The notes: a model not told the origin generated them from the letters alone. A stretch of 64,000 bases of DNA from Physcomitrium patens (GCF_000002425.4 NC_037266.1:6823180-6887179); one strand, 5' to 3'; positions 22,642 to 33,928 are shown, counted from the stretch's first letter. Numbers and translations: made by a program.

Positions 22642-22917
22642 TTAAAAACTATCAATAAAATAAAATTTTTAATTTTTCTTTTTGACAATAAGAGATACTT
22701 CCATTGGCCATTATCTAATATTAGCTATAAAAATCTATTCATCATAGAATTTTATCTTAATAAATTCTATCCTAGACTGCATATTAATTATTAATAATCT
22801 ATTTTTTTTTATCTTTTTTTATAAATTCTACTACTAATTCATAAAATCTATTTGTTTAAATATAATAAGTATATTTTTTTTATTAAATATCTAAATGAAT
22901 CAATTTAGTGACTAACA
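21876..22917. other. Right arm of J: AT-rich with TA microsatellites
   Basis: No gene recognised. Two (TA)n tracts at about 22093-22121 and 22607-22638. The open frames on both strands around 21934-22209 and 22480-22794 arise from these simple repeats and T-rich runs. Confidence 0.6.
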
Positions 22918-22940
22918 TGTGGATCCAAATATTATAATGT

Positions 22941-24287
22941 TGTCGTATTATAACATGACTATATGGTGAATATTTAAATAGATATAAATGTCTAATTAAT
23001 ATCTAATTATCTTGATTCAATAATAATTCAAGCTATTCAAATATGGCTTTTATAAAAGCCTCTTACTTTATTTTCTTATCTTAATAGTTAGTAGGTTGAA
23101 GGTTGGTTAATAATTTTAATTTTTAGGCTGTAGAGACTCTTTTATTACCTTAGAAAGTCCATAAATTGATAAAATAAGATTTAAAGAGATAAATATTTAG
23201 TATGATTACTACTAAAATTAAATTAAGGGTAGGATTGAGCTAAAAAAATCCTAAGATAGGTTAGAATGATACCCAAGAGTCGACTATTTGTGAAATTAGG
23301 TCGAAATCAAACCTTGAACTACTAAAATGATGACCTAAGGTAAAATAAAGAGGCATTTAAAGATCAGCAATTAGAATTGGAGAGTTAGTATAGAGTTTGT
23401 TCTAAAGATATAAGACTTGTTTTTTTAGGATTTGATTGGACTTTACAATTGTTGTTCAAAGTCAAGGTTTATATTGGAGACTTGGAATTTATGTAATATA
23501 ATTAGGGCTAGCACTCTCATCTATTTCATGCAAGTGATATCACATCTATAGTTCAAAATTTCATAAAGCTTGATTAATTGAATGTATTAAGTGAATGTAA
23601 AATTTTATAATAATCTAAAAATATGGTTGAGAGATATTTGGATTTTGGTACAAGAAGGTATCAAAAGTTGGTAGTTTGGAGTTGGATAGGATTTCTATGA
23701 TATCTAAAGAATTATTAGTCGAATCAAAGGTTAAATTTGGCATGGTATTAGAAGACTTGAAGATCAAGCTATACATCAATTTTGAGTTAAAATTAATAAT
23801 TAAAAAAAGAGAAATCACTTCTCAAACATTTGTATCAACTTTTAAGTTGGCAGCCAAGTAACATCACTGAGGTTTTTGGATATTTTTTCACAATTTATAA
23901 GTTAGATTGAAGTGAATTCTTATTAAACACATAGAAGATTTATAGTGGTATTAGCTTGCAAAATTTTTCTCCAAGTGTATAATTAGATTAGAAGCTACAA
24001 CTTACTAAAGCTTGCCGATTAAGATTAAGGCTTGCAAAGAAAATTCAAAATTGCCTAATTATGAAAGTAATAAGGCAATTGGATATATATATGGTTGAGA
24101 TTACTAAGAAGAGTTTTTTTTGAATACTTTTTATTTTAATTGAAGTACTTTTTAATTAAAATTCAAATTGCATTCTTTTCATAAGAGTGAAACATATTAA
24201 GATTCTTAGATACTTGTAAAACACAATTTCACCTTCTATAGTGAGATGCCCAATGCATTCTCAAACAAGACAATACGTAATACAAAA
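22941..24287 (+). repeat. Solo LTR K, G-type (about 1347 bp)
   Basis: Splits G between ATCCAAATATTATAATG and ACCTATAGATACTTTTATT, which are adjacent in A2. It starts TGTCGTATTATAAC and ends about AATACAAAA. The end homology with F, L and the G 5' LTR supports an LTR. Flanks ATGT (22937-22940) and ATAC (24288-24291) fit a decayed 4-bp duplication of ACAC. The right border is uncertain by a few bases. Confidence 0.72.
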
Positions 24288-26022
24288 ATACCTATAGATA
24301 CTTTTATTATATTACATATACTTTAGAATTTGAGACTAATTGTAGTACCAAAGATTCATTTATGAAGCTTGGTGGAATTATTGAAAGAAAAGATGAAGCT
24401 GAAGATTTTGGAGCCTTCTTTTACACCAAATTCTAATTGATGGTTTATAATATTAAAAAAAATTGATCATTATGATTTATTTAAGATATATAACTAGTGA
24501 TTATAGTGATTATCAAAAATACAGGAATTGGACCAATAGTGGATGGATTTATTAAAGTACTTGCAAGAAGGGCAATCTATTAAATGAGTGATTTTTATTC
24601 AAGCCATGACCAATTTCAACTTACAAAAGAAAGTAGAGACATAATAACAATGAAAATACCATTTAGTATTGGTTAGAATGTATATTTGTTTTTTAAGGTA
24701 CTATTAACTCAATTGTGCATATGATGAACGAAATGAACAAAGTATTGAAGGATTTTATTTCTAAAAAGACTATGCTTTTTTTAGATGATGTTTCTATTAA
24801 GAGGTGCAAAGAAGAAGACAAGGATGAAACTTTAGATAAGAAGGGGTGTTACAAGTATATTATTGATTATATATAAGATTATAAAAAAATATTGACTTGA
24901 CTTGAAAAAATTCATCTTACATTATCAGGTGCAAAATCTACATTTGGAATAAAAGAGGTTGTAATTGTTAGAAATTTATATGGATTTTTTAGAAGAAAAT
25001 CAGATTCAATCAAAGTTGATGCAATTTAGAGAATAAAAGCAAATTGCAATTTTTTAATAGAGGTGCATAGATTTTTGGATGCATGTATATTTTATCATAT
25101 TTGAATTCTTCACTATGCTCACATAATAGATCCATTGTATAAATTATTATGCAAGGATTATCTATTTAAATGGAAAAAAAGAATATTAAAGTAATGTAAA
25201 GATTGAAGAAATTATTGACATCACCTCTAATATTGAGAAAAATTAATTATAAGTGCATTAGATTAGTGATTCTTATAATAGATACTAGTTTAATTGCTAT
25301 TAGATGGATAGTAGATCAACATGATTTGAATAGACATAAATTTGTAGTTTGATTTAGAACTAAGGTTTTAAGTATTTTCCAACATACATATTTATAAGTG
25401 AAAAGGAAATTATGGAGAATTATTTTAGCTATGAAAGTTGAAAAAGATTATTTCATTATGGCAATGGTGGTGATTGAAACAAATTATTTGCCTTTACTTC
25501 GAATGATTATTAATTATACAATACCGAATATTATAATGTTGAGATGGATTTTATATATCAAGTCATTAAATCTAGAGTTTAGGCATGTTGCGAAAAAAAA
25601 ATAAAAAAAATCTAGTAGTAGATATATTATCTTAAGCAAAATATGATAATGAAGATGAAATGATTGAGGATTTTGATAGTGTAGGTACAAATTTTTATTT
25701 GGTTTTATAATTGAATAAAGAAGATAAGCTATTTCATGAAAAAAAATATAAAAGAGAGTTATTGGATATTAGACATTATTTGAACACATTAATCAAGTAT
25801 GCTAATTGATTAATTGAAAAATTTAAGCAAATGAAAAAAAAAGCATATAAGTTTATATTACAAGAAGGATTCCTATAAAAGAGACAAAAATCAAACATTG
25901 GAATACCACAACAAGTAGTAGGTACTATGAAAGATCAACAAAAACTACTTAAGAAATTTTATGATAGTCTTTGGACAAGGCATAGAGGAATTTGGGCTAC
26001 TTTTGTTAAATTGAAGGAATGA
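24288..26022 (+). pseudogene. Decayed RT, RNase H and integrase start of element G
   Basis: Collinear with A1 1-1620. Identifiable pieces are LFLDDVSIKRCKEEDKD-like sequence (FLDD box near 24778), the RH segment MKVEKDYFIMAMVVIETNYLPLL at 25430-25500, and the integrase zinc-finger beginning (HRGIWATFVKLKE) at 25980-26018. Many TAA/TAG/TGA codons. It stops at the point where A continues with the rest of integrase, because LTR L lies there. The ATGA at 26019-26022 is a plausible left target duplicate. Confidence 0.8.
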
Positions 26023-26899
26023 TGTCATGATGTAACACAAATACTAAGTGAAAGGATGAAAAAAATATCATGTTTTGAGGATTTCACTTCAAAAATATTG
26101 TAACAAATTATCTTGGAAAAATAGATATTAGTCAAAGGGTAGAAAAATTAAAGGTGCTAATGCTGCCTATTTGCAAATTATGCTTCTATTTACTTTGTAA
26201 GGCCATAAATAAGGCAAAACAAGGTAGATTAGAAAAATAAAGAATATAAGCATATGTAGGGAAGAATTAAGAGTGCAAATTAGTGAAAATTACCTCAAGA
26301 AGACGAAATTTGATACTCGAAGAGGACCGGCTATGAACCTAGGTCGAAATCAGACCCCGAGGCACAAAACCACACTCTAACGGTGACTCCTAGGTTCTTT
26401 GGGAGATCGGAGAACCGAATTAGGGGGAAGACTTGAGAAGGGATTTTTGAGAGGTGATTTTGTGTCGTTTGGATCAGTATTGGATTTTAAAGGGATTTTC
26501 AAAGCGAGTCATGTTCTCTATGAATTCAGATCTTTGAGAAATAAAACCGGTTTACAAATTTTTAGATTTCGTGTCTTTTGTAGCATTTCTACAGGTGAAA
26601 ACTTATAGACTTATTGCTATGCTTGTTTTGAATGTATGTAAGAGTTTTGAAGTCAATCGAATGACTAGATCGATACATATGAAGGTTTTTGTAGGCTAAG
26701 GTCTTAGGATTTAGGGTTTTGAGGACTAGTAAGGTTTTCTTAGATATCTAGCAATCTACTAGTTGGATTAGAGAGATTTTTGGTTTTATCAGTAGAAGAC
26801 TTGATTTCCTATATGTAAGTAAAATTAGGAAGCAATCAAACAATGGAAAAAGGAGATATCGGTGCTGGAAGTTGGTATCAAGATTGGAAAAGGAGAAAC
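26023..26899 (+). repeat. LTR L, F-type, first 877 bp
   Basis: Starts TGTCATGATGTAACAC. It aligns with the minus strand of F (21176 down to about 20300), including CTTACAAAGTAAATAGAAGC-like and GGCTATGAACC segments. It is broken by E2 at 26899, inside sequence matching GCATCAAGATTGGAGAAGG of F. The rest of L is not in the window. It probably is a solo LTR inserted in G integrase, not the 3' LTR of G. Confidence 0.75.
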
Positions 26900-27454
26900 T
26901 GTCAAGGACAAGAACTTGATGAGAAAACAATTCAGTCAAGTGAGCCTTTACTCAAAGTGAGGTAACAAAATATATATAAATAAGTATATATATTGAAAGA
27001 GAAACAAGAATGGCTATTGCCAAAAGACAAGAAAACTAGAGACCCTTGAAACTAGACTAGAAGCAAGAAAAGAGTTGACAAGAGTGAAGAAGCCTCAATC
27101 TTGTCTCTATATATACTATCTAACTAGGGGCTACGTGGCGACGTTCTATAGGACCTCCAATATGTGTTGACTTTGTAGGACACATGCCTTGACTTACAAG
27201 GCAAGTTTTTCTACGTGTGGGCCATATAGTTAACTTGATCTTCAAGCTAACAACATGTGTGGCACATGGCCAACTTCTTGACCACGTTTCTAATCCAAAA
27301 AGTCAATTAAAGACACCTATGAAGTCAAAGTAGCATCTAAGAAGTTTCTAAGAAGCTTTCCTATTAAATATTATAGAATTAACTTTTACCTACTTTTACT
27401 TATTTCTACCTATTTCTATATGTAATTATTAGCTTACATGATTATGGCCGTGAC
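26900..27454 (-). repeat. LTR of E2 (555 bp)
   Basis: The best-preserved LTR of family E, used here as reference. Contains ATATACTATCTAACTAGG and the promoter-like TCTCTATATATACT. Related LTRs are in E1, E5 and the solo copy at 51652-52154. Confidence 0.85.
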
Positions 27455-27926
27455 ATTACCCTCCCTTCTAGGAACGAGTTCTACGAGGAGCGGTCATCAT
27501 ATGTTGAGGAAATCTATGATGTGACGAATTGTATTTGCCACATACTGTGATCTTTGTTCTCTTTGAAGATGATTGATAGGACCTCTCAACCATCGGTAGT
27601 GTCCCATACCAAGGCGGGAAGACCACCCAGTTCTTTGATCATTGTTGAAGCCTTCATAACTACCTTTGAATAGAATATTTGGAATACCATCAAGAGTTGT
27701 TCCTACCTCTAGCACAATCACCAAACATCGGGAGTCCCTTCCCAAATCGTGATACCAAACGTATTGTATCTCGCCATCTATTCGAGGAAGAACATGTCAT
27801 TCTTGAAGATCTTCATCTCGATTGCATCGTCTTAAAAGTTGTGACAATCATAATGTCTCGTCCGGCAGGTCAGCAAATGAAGGCTTTTGAGTTGAATCCG
27901 TTGGTTGTTGGTTCTCTATCTCCAGA
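26900..27926 (-). mobile_element. E2: 3' end of a chromovirus
   Basis: Read on the minus strand: the last about 470 bp of internal DNA, a purine tract (AGAAGGGAGGGTAA) and the LTR (27454-26900, 555 bp, TGTCACGG...CTTGACA). Homologous to E1 56160-56920. It is inserted in LTR L, with GAAAC at 26895-26899 as the left flank. It is cut on the other side by A2, with GCGT at 27927-27930. It is better preserved than E1, E3 and E5. The frame at 27497-27745 is the C-terminal tail region and has no recognised domain. Confidence 0.8.
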
Positions 27927-27930
27927 GCGT

Positions 27931-29269
27931 TGTCGTATTACGTGCTTTCCTGCTCGAGAACGCGCCGGGCGTCTGGCTGTAGAAGGTAGTATGGAGATCC
28001 GCCGATAGTCAAGTAGTCTATCAGTTTTTGACTGCTGGAATATAAACGACTGCAAGAATACACCGTAAATCTTTACTGATGCCCTTCGACTGCTTGTTGA
28101 AGTCCTTTTTTTGCCCCAACCGGTAGGTCTCTAGACGTTACAGAGAACCCCGAACAACCCAAACTGTTAATCTTCAATACTCCTTTGTACTTACGATCTT
28201 GTATCCACTGACTGTCCTGTTAGATTAACCCAATAAATTTCATTCACTCCGCATACTCAATCCTATAGACACCCCTTTAATCCTTCAATCACAGACGTAA
28301 CTCGATTTTATAAAACAGTCAAGAGTATTCAAACCCACTTCATTTAAAAATCCCGATTCACCATTACAACACTGACTTCAGCAGCGATTGCCTCAATCTT
28401 CTCAAAACTCTACGAAGAAGAAAAATCCAAATTCTATGTCTTTCCTTCCCCGACCCGAAGCATGAAGCTCCTCTCTCTAATTTCCTTGATCTTCCAAAAA
28501 CCTCCAATGAAAACCGAACTAGTAACCTTGAAAAGAGCTTGAAGCTAGCTCCTTGATCCAAAAAACCCCCTGACAAAAAACCTTCCCCCTCAAAACTATA
28601 TCCCCCCCTAACCTTATCCTCTGAATTTCTTCAATCTTCCGTCTTAGATCCGGAATTGGCTCCCACCTCAAGCTTGGATCCGAAATTGGCTCTCGTCGTC
28701 AAGCTTTCTCTTCCGTTTTTACCTTTAAGAAATCCATTTACCGAAAACAACGTTCTCTGAAACGGCACAGAGAACAGGACAGCCTGAAACAGAATCGAAC
28801 CCCGTAATCGGGACCACATTGAGTCGCCCGACCAATTCAGGTCCTATATTAGGAAAGATGCCCGTAGTAACCTGGATGTTCCCGTAATTGGGTCCAATTG
28901 GTCCTCGCGTCAGATTGGCTAAGACCCGTAGTAAGACCTGGATTTCCCGTAATTAGACTGCATTGGGTTGATCGGCCAATTCAGGTCTCATATTGGATAA
29001 GAGGACCCGGATTGGATTATCGAAATTGGATCCAATTGGCTCCTCGAACCCGTCGTGTGAATTGGTCCTTCTCTTCCTGTTGACTCCTGTTATTGGAATC
29101 GAACGGAGCATTTCAGTATGCCCCGGCTGACTGTAACGGAGTGACTGAACCTGACCACTCAGTATTTGTACTGGAGTTGGTCGATGCTCCCAATATTTGA
29201 GGTAACTGAATATTAATAAAATTTTCATTTCTTTATATTTTCACGATATACTCGTGTTACAATATGACA
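27931..29269 (-). repeat. 3' LTR of A2 (1339 bp)
   Basis: Ends TGTCATATTG...AATACGACA on the minus strand. It lacks the long G/T tract of the other two A LTRs and has CGTAGAGTTTTGAGAAG where they have CATAGGGTTTTGGGAAG. Open frames at 27679-28008, 28364-28576 and 28953-29228 are LTR sequence. Confidence 0.92.
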
Positions 29270-29331
29270 TCCACCCCCTCTGAACCTGTGCATCCTCCAG
29301 TATGCACCAATTTACCCAATTGCTGTTTGAT

Positions 29332-30432
29332 TCAGAATATATCCCCTACGTCTTTGTCCAGTTCGTCTTCGTCACCTTCATTATCTATATCACTTTCATC
29401 TTCTTGCTGCGGAATCTCTGTACCTTCATTAAGGTCTTCCATATTCATCTCTGCGTGTCTTCGTTTAAATATTTTTACTCGCTTCCCTGCAATTGGTATT
29501 TTCAATTTTGTACCATCTAACTCTCGTAACGAATAAGTCGCATTATCATGAACAGTTGTTACAACATATGGTCCAAACCAATGTTTTGAAAATTTCCGCA
29601 AAGTACTATATTGATTATCCAGACTATTGTCATAAACAAGTACCCAGTCACCTTCCTCGATTGCTTTTGGTCTCAATCGATGTTGCTTATCGAATCGCGC
29701 CTTGTTTTGTAACCTTGCTCTTTTTAACCTTCCCAATGCTATCTGGACATCTTCCGTTCTTTGCTCCAATTGTCGAATCCTAATAGCCAGAAGTTCTTCT
29801 CTTGTCAATCCATCTTCCCATGGTAGCATACTCCGAGTAAGTACCTTTTTTTCAATCGGCATAATTGATTTTTGACCTGTCATAAGTTCTACTGGCATAT
29901 ATCCTGTCACCGAACTATGTGTTGTTCGATCAGTCCATAATGCAAATGTCAAAAGCCGTGGCCACTCTTTAACCTTCCCATTACAAGCTTTAACCAATGC
30001 TTTCACAATCAGCGGGTGACCGCGTTCGCTTTTCGCATTCCCTTCCGGATTATAAGCAGTAGTCAGTGATAGTTTAACTCCACATTTTTCAAAGAACTTA
30101 CGAGCTTCTTGTGCATTTAATTCTCCACGATCTGCAGTGATTTTTCCTATGCACCCGTAACGGCAAATGACATCTTCAAGCAAAAACCTACAAATCCCCT
30201 CTGTAGATTTTGTCCTCAATGCTCTTCCTTCTACTAGATTTGATAAATCTTCACGAGCTAAAACCAAATATCTCATCTGCCATAACCCAACCGGCATAAT
30301 AACCAAATCAACAACCCATTTATAATGAATAGCCAGAGGATACGTAGGATGAAGACCATCTCGATGTCGGATATTAGAATACGATTGACAGATTTTACAT
30401 GACTCTACAAATGAGAGCACATCTCGATACAT
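29332..30432 (-). CDS. Integrase core and C-terminus of A2
   Basis: 366 codons open to the natural end. Zinc-finger SCKICQ near residue 12-17, then DDE residues in VVDLVIMP, ITADRGELN and AKSERGH, then the FGPYVVTTVHD GPY/F-type module and an acidic tail ending DELDKDVGDIF. It is the intact counterpart of A1 1635-2735. The Met at 30432 is internal to the polyprotein; upstream the frame is broken by TAG near 30475. Confidence 0.88.
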   Translation of the reverse strand: MYRDVLSFVESCKICQSYSNIRHRDGLHPTYPLAIHYKWVVDLVIMPVGLWQMRYLVLAREDLSNLVEGRALRTKSTEGICRFLLEDVICRYGCIGKITADRGELNAQEARKFFEKCGVKLSLTTAYNPEGNAKSERGHPLIVKALVKACNGKVKEWPRLLTFALWTDRTTHSSVTGYMPVELMTGQKSIMPIEKKVLTRSMLPWEDGLTREELLAIRIRQLEQRTEDVQIALGRLKRARLQNKARFDKQHRLRPKAIEEGDWVLVYDNSLDNQYSTLRKFSKHWFGPYVVTTVHDNATYSLRELDGTKLKIPIAGKRVKIFKRRHAEMNMEDLNEGTEIPQQEDESDIDNEGDEDELDKDVGDIF

Positions 30433-30474
30433 ATTTTTCCACCAATATCGTTCCTTGAGTTTAGCAAAAGTAGC

Positions 30475-30810
30475 CTAGATTCTTCTATGCCCTGCCCATA
30501 AACTATCATGAAACTCCTTTAATAATTTTAGTCTTTCTTCTTTTTTGCCTATCACTCGTTGTGGCATCCCAAATCCTTTCTTCGGTCTCTTCCATAAGAA
30601 TCCATCTCGAAGTAAAAATCCATATGCTTTTTTTCTTATTTGTTTGAATTTTTCTGTAGACCAATTCTCCTGCTTAGACAAGGTATTTAAATAATGACCA
30701 ATATCCAATAATTCTCCTTCATAAGATTCTTCAAGAAATAGCTTATCTTCTCTGTTGAGATTCGATATTGAATAGAATTTCAATCCGACATCATCAATGT
30801 CTTCAACCAT
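30475..30810 (-). pseudogene. Integrase N-terminal region of A2
   Basis: Carries the FLLRDGFLWKRP to SLWAGHRRI stretch, the first half of the HHCC finger. It is flanked by a TAG where A1 has Trp (30475) and by a TGA at about 30835, where A1 has CGA. Both are G-to-A or C-to-T changes. Confidence 0.82.
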
Positions 30811-30834
30811 TTCGTCCTCCCTCTCGTATCTTGC

Positions 30835-31269
30835 TCAAGATAGCATGTCTGCTACTAAATTATCTTTCCCAGTAATATGCTTAAATTCTGGATTTAGTGA
30901 CTTAATATAAGCAATCCATCTCAACATTGCAATATCTGGCGTTGAACAGTTAATAATCATTCTAAGCAATGGCAAGCAATCTGTTTCAATTACTACTACT
31001 GTTCCAATCAAATAGTCCTTTTCAGCTTTTATAGCCGAAACGACTCCCCAAAGTTCTCTTTTGACTTGCGAATATGCACGCTGACGAATACTTAAAACTT
31101 TAGCCCCAAATCGAACTGCAAATCTACTCCCATTCGAATCATCTTGACCCACCGCCCATCCAACGGTAATTGGACTAGCGTCTACAGTGAGAATCACTGG
31201 TCTATTGCACTTATAATCAACCTTCTTCAATATTGGAGGTGACATCAATAATTTCTTCAATCTTTGCAT
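30835..31269 (-). pseudogene. RNase H domain of A2
   Basis: LTVDASPITVGW, KRELWGV and IETDCLP carry the acidic residues, and the fourth Asp is kept in KDNLVADMLS. The domain degrades the RNA strand after reverse transcription. Upstream the frame continues through Trp (where A1 has TGA) toward the RT. The domain looks intact, but the polyprotein is broken on both sides. Confidence 0.85.
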
Positions 31270-31406
31270 TGCCTGAATATGCCTTTCTTTCCATTCAAAT
31301 CAGTAACCCTTGCGTAACAGTTCATATAATGGATCCGCTATGTGAGCAAAATGAGGGATCCAGATTCGATAAAATACACATGCACCCAAAAACCTGCGAA
31401 CCTCTG

Positions 31407-32003
31407 TTAAAGAATCATATAACTAGACACACATCTAATTGCATCAACTTTANNNNNNNNNNNNNNNNNNNNNNNNNNNNNNNNNNNNNNNNNNNNNNNN
31501 NNNNNNNNNNNNNNNNNNNNNNNNNNNNNNNNNNNNNNNNNNNNNNNNNNNNNNNNNNNNNNNNNNNNNNNNNNNNNNNNNNNNNNNNNTATATGATCAA
31601 CAACATATCTGCGACACCCCCTCGTATCTAAAATTTCATCCCTGTCTCCTTCTCTGCACCCTTTTATAGGAACATCATCCAGAAAAGGCATAGTCTTTTC
31701 CGGAATAAAATCTCTCAATACCTTATTCATCCCATTTATCATATGCGCAACTGAGTTGGTCGCGCCTTGAGGAAGAGTGCACATTCTAACCAATCCAAGT
31801 GGTGTCTTCATTGTTGTCATATCCCTACTTCCTTCAGCAAGTTGAAATTGATCATAACCTGAATACAAGTCACCCATTGAATAGATCGCCCTTCCAGCAA
31901 ACGCCTCAGCAAATTCATCCACAATAGGTCCAATTCCTGCATTCCTGACAGTTACTGCATTCACCGGTTGCATATCTTGAATAAACCGTAGTGATCCATT
32001 CTT
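31407..32003 (-). pseudogene. Reverse transcriptase of A2, with assembly gap
   Basis: Same sequence as A1 RT: MGDLYSGYDQF catalytic Asp and FLDD box. 137 N bases (31453-31589) replace the thumb region. After the gap only TAAAGTTGATGCAATT matches A1; the next about 24 bases differ before the match resumes at ATTCTTTAAC, and the frame is lost there. The TAG at 32004-32006 just upstream is shared with A1. Confidence 0.85.
31453..31589. other. Assembly gap (137 N)
   Basis: The run of N has exactly the length of the corresponding A1 stretch (477-613). It lies inside a long inverted repeat (A1/A2), a likely place for scaffold errors. Confidence 0.99.
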
Positions 32004-32729
32004 CTAAGGTATCGTAAACCATCGACTAGAATATGACGCAAATGAGGGTTCCAATATTTTCATCTCTATCTTTTCTTTTAATAGCTCAACCAATTTAGGT
32101 AAATGTGCCCTCGGTACTGGAATCGGTCTTAGATTCCAAGGTACATGTAGTACAGTGAAGATAACCATAGGTGTTACAATATTTGGATCCACACACCCAA
32201 TTTCATGAAATTCGAAAGCAAACGATCTACCTTGTTTAGCCAACATCTTTTTGAAGCAAGTAATTTCCTCCGGCAATAAAGAACCATCAAAACCAATCTT
32301 CAATTCTTCAAAAGTCTCTTTAGTAAACTGATGTCCAATACTCATTGGATCTCTTAAACTTGCTTCTTTTGATGCTTCTCCCATTTGTTCTTTAGAATCT
32401 TCTGGTAATGGTCTGGCAATAAGCTTTACCTTCTTATCTGCCGTTTTATATCTCGTATCTATAATGACTTCTGGTGCTCGAAAAGATTCAAGTATGGTAT
32501 AAACCTCTCTTGAATGAATCTCAACAATCTTATCATTATCCCCTAACCCAATAGATGTAATCAATTCCAATGAATCTTCCAGTCCATTTTCTTCATAAAC
32601 ACCTAAAATCCTCTCATCATCTTGTAATGTACCTAACTTGCATAATTGTCCTTCAATATCATATAATCTTTTTCTTTCTTTTCTTTTAAAATCATCAACT
32701 TTCTTATACATAAAATTTCCATTCTCCAA
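32004..32729 (-). pseudogene. Pol segment between protease and RT, with RT fingers (A2)
   Basis: The first half (YKKVDDFKRKERKRLYDIEG, then LELITSIGLGDND) has no domain known to me but is conserved in the old element G (10109-10312). The second half (LPKLVELLKEKIEMKILEPS, SRWFTIP) is the start of the RT fold. It ends in TAG at 32004-32006. G has a Lys codon at that position, so the stop is derived. Confidence 0.78.
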
Positions 32730-32863
32730 TATACCAATAAAACTTGCATCAAAGGCACCTTCATCTCGCGAGAGTACCTCCTCTTTTGTACCTCCATAAT
32801 CTCGCTTTACAGTGGTACCTCCTCAAAATCCTTAAATCCTTCAACAATCTTTGGCAATGGTTT

Positions 32864-33475
32864 CTACCTCAACCTATCTCGATTCCGTTTATGGTTAGGA
32901 GGTACTGTTAGAAATTGTACAGCTTTCTTTCCATCCTCGCTACGTACCCTTGCATAAGCAGAACCATCGTCAAGTACTTTTGTTTCCATCCGTGTTGTTG
33001 TAATATAAGGTTGTCCTAAAATCAACGGATAAGACGTTGTAACCTGAACAAAGAAATATTGCTCCGTCGCAACATCCCCAATCCGAATTTTGACATCTGG
33101 ACAAGCTCCATATAATTCACCCCGTGTGTTATTAGCTGCTCGAATTGTCCATCCATGTTCCATATCAATTGGCCATTTTTGCTTCTTATAAAGATCTTTA
33201 GACATGAGATTTATTTCAGAACCATGGTCGACTAAAGCAACTATTGGTTCTTCTATATCTCCTACTTTCACCAATACCTCAGTAGTTGCCCTTGCCCAAT
33301 GCTTTCGAGTATAATGGCTCAAAGTTTCCATTTCCTTATCACTAGAATCTTCGAAACGTACTCGTTGATTATACCCATTCTTTTCATTTGTTGGTTGCTT
33401 GTAACCAATATCAACCTCTTCTTCATCTCTACATATTCTTGCATCAATAGCATGACTCATTCCAGTTTCGCCCAT
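32864..33475 (-). pseudogene. Protease region of A2 (DHGS active site)
   Basis: VALVDHGSEINLMSKDLYKK holds the active site (Asp83-His-Gly-Ser counted from the Met at 33475), and PLILGQPYITTTR is the C-terminal motif of retropepsins. DHG replaces the usual DTG/DSG. From memory this variant recurs in bryophyte gypsy elements, so it is probably a lineage trait. The Met at 33475 follows two stops that look like CGA-to-TGA and CAA-to-TAA changes, so the domain was originally fused to the upstream frame. Confidence 0.82.
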
Positions 33476-33487
33476 TAATTACCTCTT

Positions 33488-33919
33488 TCACTTAATGCTG
33501 TCAATAATAACATCATGAAACTCCTTCTTTGCAATTTCCAAAACTTCTTTCAATGTGAATTCCACCTTAGCGTTTAATATACGTTCTTCCAACACCCCTT
33601 TCAAATTTGTTGCCGCTTCAATGTCAGAAAGTAGCTTATAAGCAATTGATTTGCCTTTATCTTTTGTCTCCTTTGTTTTTTCTCTCAATGATGCTGAGGT
33701 ATCCTTTACAGGCAATTCTTGTGAAGCTGCCTCCCGAGCCTTGTTTCCTCGAGTTTGCTTCTTAGAAGAATTTTCTTCTCTAGTATCATCAAAATTCCCT
33801 CGTCTCTTTTCTTCCATCAAAGCTTCATGTTGGCTCTTAGCAATATATGCATGAACTGAAAGAGACTCAACAAGATCCTCCCAACCTGTTCTACCTCGTA
33901 TTGTAGCTGCAGTTCTCAA
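33488..33919 (-). pseudogene. Late Gag/pre-protease segment of A2
   Basis: A charged frame with a conserved helical end (LLSDIEAATNLKGVLEERIL, TLKEVLEIAKKEFHDVIID), also recognisable in G near 9180-9330. I know no domain name for it. It is flanked by stops at 33929 and 33488, both explicable by deamination. It probably belongs to the Gag-Pol polyprotein. Confidence 0.65.
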
Positions 33920-33928
33920 TAACGCTTC

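Larger units (their letters stand above)
10635..22917. mobile_element. Insertion J, unclassified, carrying B2
   Basis: Interrupts G exactly. G sequence stops at TGTGG (10630-10634) and resumes with the same TGTGG (22918-22922), which is a 5-bp target duplication. The inserted DNA begins TGTGAGCTAAAATAAACC and ends TTTAGTGACTAACA, so it has the TG...CA ends typical of LTRs. After removing B2 it is about 4.4 kb. I see no recognisable coding domain and could not find two direct repeats, so it may be a long solo LTR, a decayed non-autonomous element or a composite. Confidence 0.6.

Noticed and set aside
22480..22794. Phe/Ile/Tyr-rich 104-codon frame resembling a membrane protein
   Set aside because: Translated T-rich and (TA)n simple sequence; no conserved motif.
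27679..28008. 109-codon frame with a proline/arginine-rich end
   Set aside because: It crosses the E2/A2 junction and reads antisense LTR sequence.
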